DNA of 64,000 bases, taken from contig NZ_CP081855.1 in the NCBI RefSeq assembly GCF_019797825.1, positions 1,240,001 through 1,304,000 of the forward strand. The letters are read 5' to 3'. The position numbers were made by a program, and so were the translations under genes. This stretch comes from Limosilactobacillus panis (GTDB lineage: Bacteria > Bacillota > Bacilli > Lactobacillales > Lactobacillaceae). Shown in pieces: positions 54,722 to 63,187 of this stretch. Below the pieces are notes generated by a model that made no database searches, was not told where the DNA came from, and saw only the letters and a program-made list of their open reading frames with translations. Position 1 is the stretch's first letter; each line of letters opens with the position of its first letter.

Positions 54722-56182
54722 TCAACCCAATAGTTCTTCCCATTGCCTTACAAAGTCGGTTTCGTTATACTGGCCTGCAATCTGGTAGGCCTTTTTCGAT
54801 AAAGCCGCGTACCCTTGTGAATCACTTAAAGTGGCTACTACCCGCTTTGCGAGGGCTGCTGGGTCCCCGTTTGCGACCAAATTATTATTTGGCAATAAAG
54901 TATTTACGTAAGGAACGTCATAGCTGATCACTGGGACGCCGTGGCTCATACTTTCCACCATGTTCATCCCCAGCCCCTCATTCTCACTGGCGTTAATGAA
55001 GAGGTCGGCATGGTCATAGATGGTTGGCTGCACCTTGTAATTCAGTAAATCGACGCTATCGTTAAGGCCCGACTGCTTAATCAAATTTTCAACCGACGAT
55101 TGATAACCAGCGGTAAAGTAGCCCTGCATGACAAAACGGGCATTTGGTAACTGCTGGTGAATAAGTTGAAAGGCGGAGATGAGGTCCAAAATCCGCTTCA
55201 CTTCCGTTAGCATGCCGCGGTAGACCAGCGTTGGTTTGGCACTTAATTGACGGTCCTTAGTTGTCACTTTGTAATAGCAGTCCATTACATGATGCAAGCA
55301 GTTAGGGTAAGTAACGAACCGGCGAAGGGCCCGTTCCTCCTGCTTAGTAGGTAGGGCCACCTTGTCAAAGTGAGTGGTTGTATTTCCGTTTAACGCCAAC
55401 TGGTAATCGGCATAAATTCCCTGCTTATTTTTGGCTTGACTATGGATTACCGCAATCGTCTGAACGGGTTGATCAACCGCTAAGACATTGGCATCTAAGC
55501 TTCGCCGGTCACTGATAAAGGTTCCTTGCCGTTGACGATTTAACTCGTTTAGAAAGAAGGTAAAAATTGCCGACTCGGAATCAAAAATACGGTTATGTCC
55601 CCCGTAATTAAGGAGCTTCCACATTGACGGCCGGACCTGGCCGTCAATATTCATGTGGGTAATCTCTAAAACGACCTGCCCGTGCGGATCAAGAAAACGC
55701 TGGCTCCCAATTGTCCCGTCTGGATGATAAGATTCAACCATTGATTTGAATCCCCGCCAGTCCCAGTACTCACGGACGGCAGGATGGCCCAGGTCATCGA
55801 GGTATTCAACATCCCCAACCAGGCCGACTGTTGCGGGCATCACGTGAATGTTGGCAATTGTTTTTCCCTGGTAGTGGACTTCTGACCGGTTATTATCAAT
55901 TCCCACAACATGGTAGTCCTGAAGGGGAATGCTCTCGAGGTAGCGAAGACCTTGCTTTTTTCGCGGCTGGTTCAGGGCCTTCTGGAAGAAATTATACATA
56001 TTGATTGAATCTTGTTGGTCAAGGCCGTGCTGCTTTAAGTTCTGACTAAGAAAACGGTTATAGTTCCGGGTGACAATCTTTACCTCATGTCCGGCCCTCT
56101 TTAAGGCATGCAATCGTTGAAACTGGGAAAACTCGGTCCCCGAATTCAGGCTAAATACATTTTCGCCAATCAGATAAATCAT
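54722..56182 (-). CDS. TagE/TarM-like GT4 glycosyltransferase (second of a tandem pair)
   Basis: 486 residues. The GT-B C-terminal domain shows LVYRGMLTEVKRILDLISAF, FVMQGYFTAGYQSSVENLI and the acceptor/donor motif NASENEGLGMNMVESMSHG (E-x7-E, about 395-413), then GVPVISYDV. The N-terminal half holds the extra beta-rich insert (about 80-230) seen in TarM and TagE, enzymes that glucosylate poly(glycerol/ribitol phosphate) teichoic acids. Starts directly after the stop of its paralogue (one base), so the two are coupled. Cytoplasmic; acceptor not provable from sequence. Confidence 0.85.
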   Translation of the reverse strand: MIYLIGENVFSLNSGTEFSQFQRLHALKRAGHEVKIVTRNYNRFLSQNLKQHGLDQQDSINMYNFFQKALNQPRKKQGLRYLESIPLQDYHVVGIDNNRSEVHYQGKTIANIHVMPATVGLVGDVEYLDDLGHPAVREYWDWRGFKSMVESYHPDGTIGSQRFLDPHGQVVLEITHMNIDGQVRPSMWKLLNYGGHNRIFDSESAIFTFFLNELNRQRQGTFISDRRSLDANVLAVDQPVQTIAVIHSQAKNKQGIYADYQLALNGNTTTHFDKVALPTKQEERALRRFVTYPNCLHHVMDCYYKVTTKDRQLSAKPTLVYRGMLTEVKRILDLISAFQLIHQQLPNARFVMQGYFTAGYQSSVENLIKQSGLNDSVDLLNYKVQPTIYDHADLFINASENEGLGMNMVESMSHGVPVISYDVPYVNTLLPNNNLVANGDPAALAKRVVATLSDSQGYAALSKKAYQIAGQYNETDFVRQWEELLG

Positions 56183-57736
56183 CTACTCTACCCCTTTCAA
56201 CCGTTCTTTAGCGGTATCAATCAGTTTTTTCCACCCCTGCCAAACATTATCTGGCGAATAACGACGGGCAGAATCGTACGCACCATCACTAATCTTTTGC
56301 ATTAAGGCGGGGTCCTTGAAAAGGGTGATCAGCCGGGCTCCTAAAGCCTGGTAATCACCATAGTCAACCACGTACCCATTTTGGCCATCTTGAATGATAT
56401 CATTGGGGCCGTAATTAACGTCATAGGTCACACCAACCACACCATGGGAGATGGCTTCCATGATGGAGAGATTAAATCCTTCCATAACCGAGGTCAGGCC
56501 AAATATCTGGGCCCGGTCTTCAACGGCTTCCACATTACTGGTGTAACCTTTAAAGGTCACTACATCTGTCAAGTTCAGTTCGTGAATAAGCTTAGTCAGC
56601 TTGTGCTTTTCCCCATAATTATTGGCTGAATCAGGATAGCCGTACAGGTCAAGGGTCACTTCTGGCACCCGGTCGTGGGCAATCTTAACTGCCTTGATCA
56701 ACGCCCCCAGGTTCTTTTCACGGGCAATCCGGGCAACCGCAATAATCTTGCCAAAGATTCTTTGGCTTTCTGGAACACGGGGGGCTTTTAACTGACTTTC
56801 TGGGACAATCCCCACCGGAATCGTGTACATGTCACAGGTCGGGTGAAAGCGGGTAATGACATCCTTTGTTTGGCGAGCAGTCGCACAGATATAAGCCGAA
56901 TACTTATTGATGTTGACGAGGGCGTATTCGTAATTATCATTAAGAACCGAATGGAGGGGGTCTTGAGCATTGCCCGCTTGAGAATTATGAAGGTGCATAA
57001 CCGTATATGCTGGACGGTCAAGGTGAATTAGGGCATCATCGGCAAGTAAAGAGCGGTCCAGTATAAAGGTGTTTTGCCCCTTTTCATTAACCACATTCAA
57101 GAAGTAGGCAAATAATTGGTCCAGCGTTGCAAACTGGTGGACAAGCTGCTTGTGGTCTTGTAGCCACCAGCCAGTGGTGACCAATTTACCCTGAGCATTG
57201 AACTTATGAAAGGCACGCATCACCACTTGACCATCCGGGGTGACCCATTCCTCGTTGTCAATTTTATTATCAGGTGAATACCACTGCAAAAGGGTCCGGA
57301 AACCCCGGGAATCGTAAATATCGACCCGGTAAAGGTTGCCATAGCCATCAAACAATTCAACCGAGGTTACCTGCTCATTATTTTCCTCATCGTAATTGAC
57401 CCGCGCCAAAAGCCGGCCGTCCGGACGCGACACGAGGTAGCGGTGGTTGGGCCCATCCTTAACCAGTTGTGGATTACTGATACCAAGATCAATATCCGTG
57501 ACCGTTACCCGTTGTTGGGGGACACTAACCGTCTTTTGAAAGTAGTCAAACATAGAGAGCAAGTGCTGGTCATCGACCCCCGCCCGGGCCGCAGTGGCGT
57601 GAAGGTCCCGACTCCAGTCATGAATAATGATCTTGCACGGGTAATCGTGCTGTTCAAACAAACGCAGACGCTTGAGTTCGGCATGCTCAATTCCGGACTT
57701 ATAATCTGGCATTCCAAAGTTAATAAAGTAAAGCAT
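56183..57736 (-). CDS. TagE/TarM-like GT4 glycosyltransferase (first of a tandem pair)
   Basis: 517 residues, same architecture as the following gene: N-terminal Rossmann half with a large beta insert (YLVSRPDGRLLARVNYDEEN and VELFDGYGNLYRVDIYDSRG, split blocks), donor domain with VARIAREKNLGALIKAV, LYGYPDSANNYG and GLTSVMEGFNLSIMEAISHG (E-x7-E). Probably adds hexose to wall teichoic or related glycopolymers. Tandem divergent paralogues of this kind often form a hetero-oligomer, which is inference here. Confidence 0.85.
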   Translation of the reverse strand: MLYFINFGMPDYKSGIEHAELKRLRLFEQHDYPCKIIIHDWSRDLHATAARAGVDDQHLLSMFDYFQKTVSVPQQRVTVTDIDLGISNPQLVKDGPNHRYLVSRPDGRLLARVNYDEENNEQVTSVELFDGYGNLYRVDIYDSRGFRTLLQWYSPDNKIDNEEWVTPDGQVVMRAFHKFNAQGKLVTTGWWLQDHKQLVHQFATLDQLFAYFLNVVNEKGQNTFILDRSLLADDALIHLDRPAYTVMHLHNSQAGNAQDPLHSVLNDNYEYALVNINKYSAYICATARQTKDVITRFHPTCDMYTIPVGIVPESQLKAPRVPESQRIFGKIIAVARIAREKNLGALIKAVKIAHDRVPEVTLDLYGYPDSANNYGEKHKLTKLIHELNLTDVVTFKGYTSNVEAVEDRAQIFGLTSVMEGFNLSIMEAISHGVVGVTYDVNYGPNDIIQDGQNGYVVDYGDYQALGARLITLFKDPALMQKISDGAYDSARRYSPDNVWQGWKKLIDTAKERLKGVE

Positions 57737-57861
57737 TATTTATTTCCCCACTATTTAAAAAGTTGCGTAGCATTTATCTTCAAAATATAATTACGGTCAA
57801 AACAGATAAGGGGCTGGTGAAAGAATCGAAATCAGTTTATCAGCAAATATACGTTTTAAAC

Positions 57862-57902
57862 AAAAAGCTTCACGCACCCGGAAGAATCCGCATGCATGAA
57901 GC
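57862..57902 (-). terminator. Terminator after the ahpF-like gene
   Basis: On the minus strand GCTTCATGCA pairs with TGCGTGAAGC (one G-U), extended by CGGA/TCCG, then TTTTT. The remainder of the 57737-57954 gap shows no gene. Confidence 0.85.
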
Positions 57903-57954
57903 CTTCATATTCAGCAAAGAGCTACAATCTCGCAACTTTTCGCTTTAATTTTAC

Positions 57955-59610
57955 CTATTGATACTTTTCCACAGCCGCAACTAACTGTTCAAGTGATTGG
58001 CTACCAAAGATCACCGGTGAGTCATCAATCATTGTTGCTGGCACACTCATGATCTTCTTATTCTTCCGCAGTTCCGGGAAGTGTTGGAGGTCAATCATTG
58101 TCGCGGTAATGTTTGGATTCAGCGAAGCCATCCGTTGACAAGCCGCGACCACGTCTGGGCAGAAGTGGCAGGTCAAAGAAACCCCAATTCTGATGTTAGC
58201 AGCAGGTAGTTTCTTGATCCGATCCACCATTTCGGGTGCAATCGTCTGGCCCGGACCAGCCACGTTGTAGACCCCAAGAACCAGGGAGTTCAGTTCGTGA
58301 CCGGTTGGAATCCCGACATAGTGCAAGCCGGTGTCGTTACCATCTGCGTCCAGGAGCTTCAACAGTGGCAGGCATTCACCGCTACCCTTCTTTGTCGTTA
58401 CCGTGAAGTGGTCGTTGAGGCCGGCAAACTCGGTCGCAAAGCTGACCAGCTGCTGGCTCAAATCACTGTCATTGGTGTTGACTTCCAGGGTGACATCCTT
58501 GGTCAGGCGGTCAAAGATTGGCTTCAGTTGACTGTCGATATCAGCACTCAGCCAGTTGCCTTCGTGCGGCGTTACCTTTTCCTGCTCTTCCAGGTTGGTG
58601 GTTTGACCAACTGTCTTAGCGGCCTTCTTGGCCACGTCAGCATGGATTGGAATCCCCTGCTTTTGCTTTTGGGTGGTGACGTATTGCTCCGCCGCCGTTG
58701 CTGCTACGGCCCCATCAGAAGCCGCCGTGATAATCTGGCGGAGATTCTTCACAATAACATCCCCAGCAGCATAAACCCCGGCAACGTTGGTTTCACCATT
58801 GGCATTGGCCTTGATGTAACCGCGGTCGTCCAAGTCAACGATGCCTTGCAGGTTCTTGGTGGCTGGCTGGGTCCCGACGTAGATAAAGATGCCAAAGGTA
58901 TTGTCGCCTTCGTCAACGTGGTAGGTTGTCTCCCGACCCGTCTTGTTGTTGACCAGGGTGGCTTCCGTTACGTAGTCATCACCCTTGACTTCCTTGATCT
59001 CGGTATTGTATTCCACCGAGACCTTTGGGTTGTTCAAAGCCCGGGCCGCCATCAATGGTGGGCACTTGAAGTGGTCGCTGCGAACAAGGACGGTAACGTG
59101 CTTACCAAACCGGCTCAGGTAGTCGGCTTCTTCAGCAGCGGCGTAACCGCCACCGACAACGAAAATCTGCAGGCCGGTGAACAATTCACCGTCACAGGTC
59201 GAGCAGTATGCAACACCGCGTCCCCGGAATTCATCTTCACCGGGAAAGCCCACTTTGCGCGGCTTAGCACCGGTGGCGATAATCACGCTGCGGGCGTGGT
59301 ACTTTTTGCCACTATTACCAACCAGGACCTTAACTTCGTCTTTCAGCTGGTACTTTTCAACCTGGTCGTGTTCGATGGTGACACCAAAATCAGCCACCTG
59401 CTTTTGCATCTGGTTCATTAGCTGGGTCCCGTCGACTTTTTCCACGGCGGGGTAGTTGTAAACCACGGAGGTTGTAGTGACCTGGCCGCCGACGGTATCG
59501 CCCTCAAGGACCAAGGTATCTAGGGTCGCCCGACCGGCGTACAGTCCGGCAGACAATCCTGCTGGCCCGGCCCCAACGATGATCAGGTCGTATAAGTGTT
59601 CATCTGCCAT
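57955..59610 (-). CDS. AhpF-like NADH:peroxiredoxin reductase with C-terminal thioredoxin module
   Basis: 551 residues. Residues 1-315 are a thioredoxin-reductase domain: FAD site IIVGAGPAGLSAG (10-22), redox centre CSTC (136-139), NAD site VVGGGYAAAEEA (151-162) and VYAAGDV (279-285). After a linker (315-350) come two thioredoxin-like folds (about 352-550) equivalent to the N-terminal domain of classical AhpF, with CHFC at 481-484. So the AhpF parts are present in swapped order. Encoded 21 bases after ahpC, hence it should reduce AhpC. PerR-type boxes control the pair. Confidence 0.93.
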   Translation of the reverse strand: MADEHLYDLIIVGAGPAGLSAGLYAGRATLDTLVLEGDTVGGQVTTTSVVYNYPAVEKVDGTQLMNQMQKQVADFGVTIEHDQVEKYQLKDEVKVLVGNSGKKYHARSVIIATGAKPRKVGFPGEDEFRGRGVAYCSTCDGELFTGLQIFVVGGGYAAAEEADYLSRFGKHVTVLVRSDHFKCPPLMAARALNNPKVSVEYNTEIKEVKGDDYVTEATLVNNKTGRETTYHVDEGDNTFGIFIYVGTQPATKNLQGIVDLDDRGYIKANANGETNVAGVYAAGDVIVKNLRQIITAASDGAVAATAAEQYVTTQKQKQGIPIHADVAKKAAKTVGQTTNLEEQEKVTPHEGNWLSADIDSQLKPIFDRLTKDVTLEVNTNDSDLSQQLVSFATEFAGLNDHFTVTTKKGSGECLPLLKLLDADGNDTGLHYVGIPTGHELNSLVLGVYNVAGPGQTIAPEMVDRIKKLPAANIRIGVSLTCHFCPDVVAACQRMASLNPNITATMIDLQHFPELRKNKKIMSVPATMIDDSPVIFGSQSLEQLVAAVEKYQ

Positions 59611-59631
59611 AACTAATCACCCATTTTCGGA

Positions 59632-60195
59632 TTAAAGCTTACCAACAAGGTCTAAGCTTGGCTTGATGGAGTCTTGACCTGGCTTCCAGTTAGCTGGGCA
59701 TACCCGGTCACCGTGTTCACGAACGAATTGAGCAGCTTGCAGGGTCCGCAGAATTTCGTCAGCGCTCCGGCCAATACCCATATTGTTGATCGTGTAGGAT
59801 TGGATCTTGCCATCTGGGTCCACGATGAATACACCACGGTAAGCTTGGCCAGCATCTTCGTCTAAGACATCAAACATCCGGGCTAACTTACCAGCAGGGT
59901 CGGCAAGCATGTGGTACTTGATCTTACCAATCTTGTCAGATGCTTCCGCCCATGCTTTGTGGACAAATTCAGTATCTTCAGAAACGGAGTAGATCTCAGC
60001 GTTAGCCTTCTTGAAGTCTTCGTACTTGTCTTGCAAAGCCTCCAATTCGGTTGGGCAAACAAATGAGAAGTCAGCTGGGTAGAAGAAGAAGATGGCCCAC
60101 TTGCCAAGAACATCCTTCTTAGTAACTTCCTTTGTTTCACCGTCTTGGTATGCATTTACCTTGAAGTCTTCAATTTCGTGTCCAACAAAATTCAT
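59632..60195 (-). CDS. ahpC: Alkyl hydroperoxide reductase subunit C (typical 2-Cys peroxiredoxin)
   Basis: 187 residues. Peroxidatic Cys47 in FSFVCPTELEAL and resolving Cys166 in VCPANWKPG, the bacterial AhpC spacing; the length is exact for the family. Reduces H2O2 and organic peroxides in the cytosol. AAGGAGAGG lies 7-8 bases before the ATG. Promoter and two PerR-type boxes lie upstream (60214-60290); the reductase gene follows. Confidence 0.97.
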   Translation of the reverse strand: MNFVGHEIEDFKVNAYQDGETKEVTKKDVLGKWAIFFFYPADFSFVCPTELEALQDKYEDFKKANAEIYSVSEDTEFVHKAWAEASDKIGKIKYHMLADPAGKLARMFDVLDEDAGQAYRGVFIVDPDGKIQSYTINNMGIGRSADEILRTLQAAQFVREHGDRVCPANWKPGQDSIKPSLDLVGKL

Positions 60196-60213
60196 AGATA
60201 TCCTCTCCTTAAA

Positions 60214-60228
60214 TTAGAATCATTCTTA
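60214..60228 (-). promoter_or_regulatory. PerR-type box downstream of the ahpC start site
   Basis: TTAGAAT-C-ATTCTTA, a 7-1-7 inverted repeat with one mismatch, between the promoter and the ribosome site. Confidence 0.7.
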
Positions 60229-60240
60229 ACTACACTTATA

Positions 60241-60268
60241 AGTATAACCAACTTGTGGAATTAATCAA
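60241..60268 (-). promoter_or_regulatory. ahpC promoter
   Basis: TTGATT (60263-60268), 16-base spacer, TATACT (60241-60246) on the minus strand, about 45 bases before the ahpC ATG and flanked by both PerR-type boxes. Confidence 0.75.
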
Positions 60269-60275
60269 GGCCTTT

Positions 60276-60290
60276 TTAGAATTATTCTAA
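60276..60290 (-). promoter_or_regulatory. PerR-type box upstream of the ahpC -35
   Basis: TTAGAATTATTCTAA, a perfect 7-1-7 inverted repeat close to the PerR consensus TTATAATnATTATAA (two symmetric changes). Confidence 0.8.
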
Positions 60291-60301
60291 AAAATTATAG
60301 A

Positions 60302-60347
60302 CAAAAAGCAGGCGTGGTGTTCCATTAACACCCGCCTGCTTTAACTA
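60302..60347 (-). terminator. Terminator after the S14 gene
   Basis: On the minus strand AAAGCAGGCGGGTGT pairs with ACACCACGCCTGCTTT (one mismatch), followed by TTTTT. It lies about 55 bases after the S14 stop and just upstream of the ahpC promoter. Confidence 0.85.
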
Positions 60348-60400
60348 ACTTTAATTGAGGAACTACCGCCCAGGTATGGCTAACGGTAGTTCTCCTTTTT

Positions 60401-60670
60401 CTACCAGCTAGCCTTACGGACACCCGGAATCTGTCCCTTATGGGCAAGGTTCCGGAAATTAATCCGGGACATGCCAAACTTACGCATGTATGCATGTGGT
60501 CGACCATCATACCGGTCACGATTGTGCAGCCGCACCGCACTTGAATTGCGTGGCAGCTTGGATAAGGCAATGTAGTCACCCTTGGCCTTCAACGCCTTCC
60601 GCTTAGCTGCATACTTCTTAACTAACGCTTCTTGGTGGTGTAATTTAGCAATTTTTGACTTTTTTGCCAT
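60401..60670 (-). CDS. rpsN: Ribosomal protein S14, zinc-free (C-minus) paralogue
   Basis: 89 residues. MAKKSKIAK start, [18 protein letters not shown] and [29 protein letters not shown] end: the long S14 form. The zinc-binding CxxC pairs of the short form are absent (no Cys at all), and the gene stands alone rather than in the S10-spc operon. Such copies usually replace zinc S14 when zinc is scarce, often under Zur or AdcR; no clear operator was recognised upstream. Confidence 0.93.
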   Translation of the reverse strand: MAKKSKIAKLHHQEALVKKYAAKRKALKAKGDYIALSKLPRNSSAVRLHNRDRYDGRPHAYMRKFGMSRINFRNLAHKGQIPGVRKASW

Positions 60671-60795
60671 ATAAGTTGCTTTCGCTCCTTTTATTTAGAA
60701 ATTACTTTATGCAACAAACAACTAACATTAAACATCTGCGAATTCATTCATTACCGATTATCTGACATTTATTGACCAAAAGCAACTAAAAGGGC

Positions 60796-61650
60796 TTACT
60801 TCAACTTTTCCTGGGCAAATTGGCGATATTCATCCGCGTAATTATATTTTTTATTGTAACGGGCGAGCAGGTCCTGGTCATGAGTGTAAGCTAAGCCAGT
60901 CTTCATCATCAACTGGTATAACTCGGCATACGGGATGGCATCCGTTTTTGCCCGGTCACTTTCGACCGTCCGGTCATAGGCAACATGACGGAAACTTGTC
61001 TCGGCCATCCCCCGGTCGTCAATCTCTAGAATCAAATAGTGGGCGCGCAGGTCCCTTTGTAAAGGCTGCCAGTGGTTAAAGGGTTCCCCGACCGCCCCCG
61101 GATTGAGGATAATTCGTTCATCATTTGAGTAACGGAGCAACTCGTGGTGAACATGGGCATAAATTGCCACGTCGACTGGCTGGTCAGTTTTGACCTGGAA
61201 AAGCTTGTCAAAATTACTGGTTGACTGGGTCGGGAAGAGGGCCTGGCCCATGTTTAAATTGGGCAAGTTATGAGAAATACCAAAATTCAGTGGCCCCACT
61301 TGCTTGGTAACGTGCATTGGCCAGTTGGCAATACTGTCAATCACCTGGTCAGACGCGTGCCGCGCCACATATTGAGCGAGGCGGGCAAAATAGACGTGGG
61401 AAGGTTTGTCCAGGTCCATCAATCCCCGGGCACCACGGACCACCAAGTCATCCCAATTTCCCCGGACAACAACCGCTGGGTTCATCTTTTCAAAGAGCTT
61501 CCACACCCGGGTAACACTAGGGCCCGGCATCAAGAGGTCACCAATAAACCAATACTGGTCAACACCCTGTTTTAAGCTATCTTGATACATCGCCTGCAAG
61601 GCACTTAGGTTACCGTGGACATCCGAAAAAACGGCAATTCTTGTTTTCAA
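60796..61650 (-). CDS. Calcineurin-like metallophosphoesterase (YfcE/MJ0936-type)
   Basis: 284 residues. Metal-binding motifs in order: FSDVHGNLSALQAM (8-21), GDLLMPGP (37-44), VRGNWDD (61-67), SHNLPN-type His and the AHVHHELL (about 167-174). Two-metal phosphodiesterase or phosphatase in the cytoplasm; the substrate is unknown. AGGAGG lies ahead of the ATG. Single-gene unit, divergent from the MFS pair. Confidence 0.9.
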   Translation of the reverse strand: MKTRIAVFSDVHGNLSALQAMYQDSLKQGVDQYWFIGDLLMPGPSVTRVWKLFEKMNPAVVVRGNWDDLVVRGARGLMDLDKPSHVYFARLAQYVARHASDQVIDSIANWPMHVTKQVGPLNFGISHNLPNLNMGQALFPTQSTSNFDKLFQVKTDQPVDVAIYAHVHHELLRYSNDERIILNPGAVGEPFNHWQPLQRDLRAHYLILEIDDRGMAETSFRHVAYDRTVESDRAKTDAIPYAELYQLMMKTGLAYTHDQDLLARYNKKYNYADEYRQFAQEKLK

Positions 61651-61777
61651 ACCGTGATTCCTCCTTTTTATTCCTATTAATAGTATATTACCTTTTTACC
61701 CCGATTTTCATTAGCGATTTTCGTCGTAAAGGTGCTAAACTGGTTGAGTGAATTATCGTTTTGAAAGGAAGGATACC

Positions 61778-63142
61778 TTGTCATCGTCTAGTCCAACTAT
61801 CTCAACTAAAACCCGCCGCTTAATCACCGCCATCCTCCTCTTATCAGCCTTTGTCAGCCTAGCCAGCCAGACAATGATGATTACGGCACTGCCGGTAATT
61901 GAACATGAGTTACACGTTTCCTTAAATGCTGTGCAGTGGCTAACGACTGGCTATACCCTTATCATTGGGATCGTTACCCCGCTGTCTTCTAATATGTACG
62001 AAAAATTTACTAATCGCCAGGTCTTCTTATGGACAATCGGTGCATTTATCGTTGGTACCACCATCGGTTGCCTGGCCACCAATTTCTATTCTTTATTATT
62101 AGCCCGGTTAATGCAAGCCGCCGCTAGTGGGATGCTGATGTCGTTTCAAATGACAACGATGATCTCCATCTACCCCATTAAGCAGCGCGGGGCAATTCTT
62201 GGCCTTTCTAGCCTGGTTATCTCAACTGCCCCAGCAATTGGCCCGACCCTCTCAGGGTTCTTATTACAAGTTCTCTCCTGGCGTTGGCTTTTCATTGCTG
62301 TCTTACCATTTATGGTCGTCATCTTCATTATTGGTTATTTTAAGCTTCAAAACTTCTCGGCAACCAGGGATATTAAGATTGACTACATATCTGTCCTCAT
62401 TTCCCTCGTTGGTTCAGCCCTGGCCCTCGGTAGTCTAACGGTTTTTGAAATCAACGTTTGGATTGGCTGGGCAATGCTGGCCTGCGGACTGGTCATTATT
62501 GCCTTTTTCGTCAAGCGCCAGCTCCATTTGGCAAACCCAATGCTAAAGGTGCAGATCTTCAGGTACCCGTCCTTTCGCTTGATGACCTTTGTCGGGATCT
62601 TCGCCTTCATGATCCTTCTCGGAACTGAACAGCTAATACCGATCTTCAGTGAAAATGTTCTGGGGATGGGGAGTTTCAAGTCCGGTTTAATCCTCCTCCC
62701 GGGCGCCATTTGTAATGGGGTAGCGGCCTCCTTTATCGGCCGCCTCTACGACGAATATGGTCCCAAGTGGTTGATCATCACTGGTGGGGTCTTGATGCTC
62801 GTTGCCTCTTATCCCTTCGTTACCATTTCTTCGCATTCGTCAATCCTGGTCTTAACGCTGGCCTACACTGTCCGGATGATTGGCAACGCCTTTGTCTTTA
62901 GTCCGGCCTTATCAGAAGCGTTCTCTGGTCTTTCTCAATTAGAGAATAGCCACGGGACTGCCCTTAATAACACGCTTCGTCAGGTTTCCGGAGCCGTTTC
63001 AGTAACGATGCTGGTTGTCATCGCGGGGATTCCGACTAACCTAATCGACGGGATCCGTCTCTCAATGTGGATCACCGTCCTCCTGGTTGTCTTAATGATG
63101 TTTACCTTTGCTCACTATCTAAAAATTAGTAAACGGCGCTAA
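61778..63142 (+). CDS. MFS exporter, DHA2 (EmrB/QacA) family
   Basis: 454 residues from TTG 61778, which has AAGGAAGG seven bases ahead; the in-frame ATG ten codons earlier has none. About 12-14 helices. DHA2 features: ALPVIEHELHVSLNAVQWLTTGY-type first loop (split), motif C-like ISTAPAIGPTLSGFLL (about 155-170). Proton-driven drug or metabolite export. The next MFS gene follows after 46 bases on the same strand. Confidence 0.9.
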   Translation: MSSSSPTISTKTRRLITAILLLSAFVSLASQTMMITALPVIEHELHVSLNAVQWLTTGYTLIIGIVTPLSSNMYEKFTNRQVFLWTIGAFIVGTTIGCLATNFYSLLLARLMQAAASGMLMSFQMTTMISIYPIKQRGAILGLSSLVISTAPAIGPTLSGFLLQVLSWRWLFIAVLPFMVVIFIIGYFKLQNFSATRDIKIDYISVLISLVGSALALGSLTVFEINVWIGWAMLACGLVIIAFFVKRQLHLANPMLKVQIFRYPSFRLMTFVGIFAFMILLGTEQLIPIFSENVLGMGSFKSGLILLPGAICNGVAASFIGRLYDEYGPKWLIITGGVLMLVASYPFVTISSHSSILVLTLAYTVRMIGNAFVFSPALSEAFSGLSQLENSHGTALNNTLRQVSGAVSVTMLVVIAGIPTNLIDGIRLSMWITVLLVVLMMFTFAHYLKISKRR

Positions 63143-63187
63143 TTCCTGTTACAATAACTAATTGTTAACTTCAAAAGGAGATGAAAA

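Noticed and set aside
57763-57948. Small plus-strand frame in the gap before the ahpF-like gene
   Set aside because: No ribosome site, and it runs through the ahpF terminator hairpin.
58297-59421. 374-codon open frame on the plus strand
   Set aside because: Antisense to the ahpF-like gene, no ribosome site, low-complexity Val/Leu composition of a reverse frame; the minus-strand protein has all catalytic motifs.
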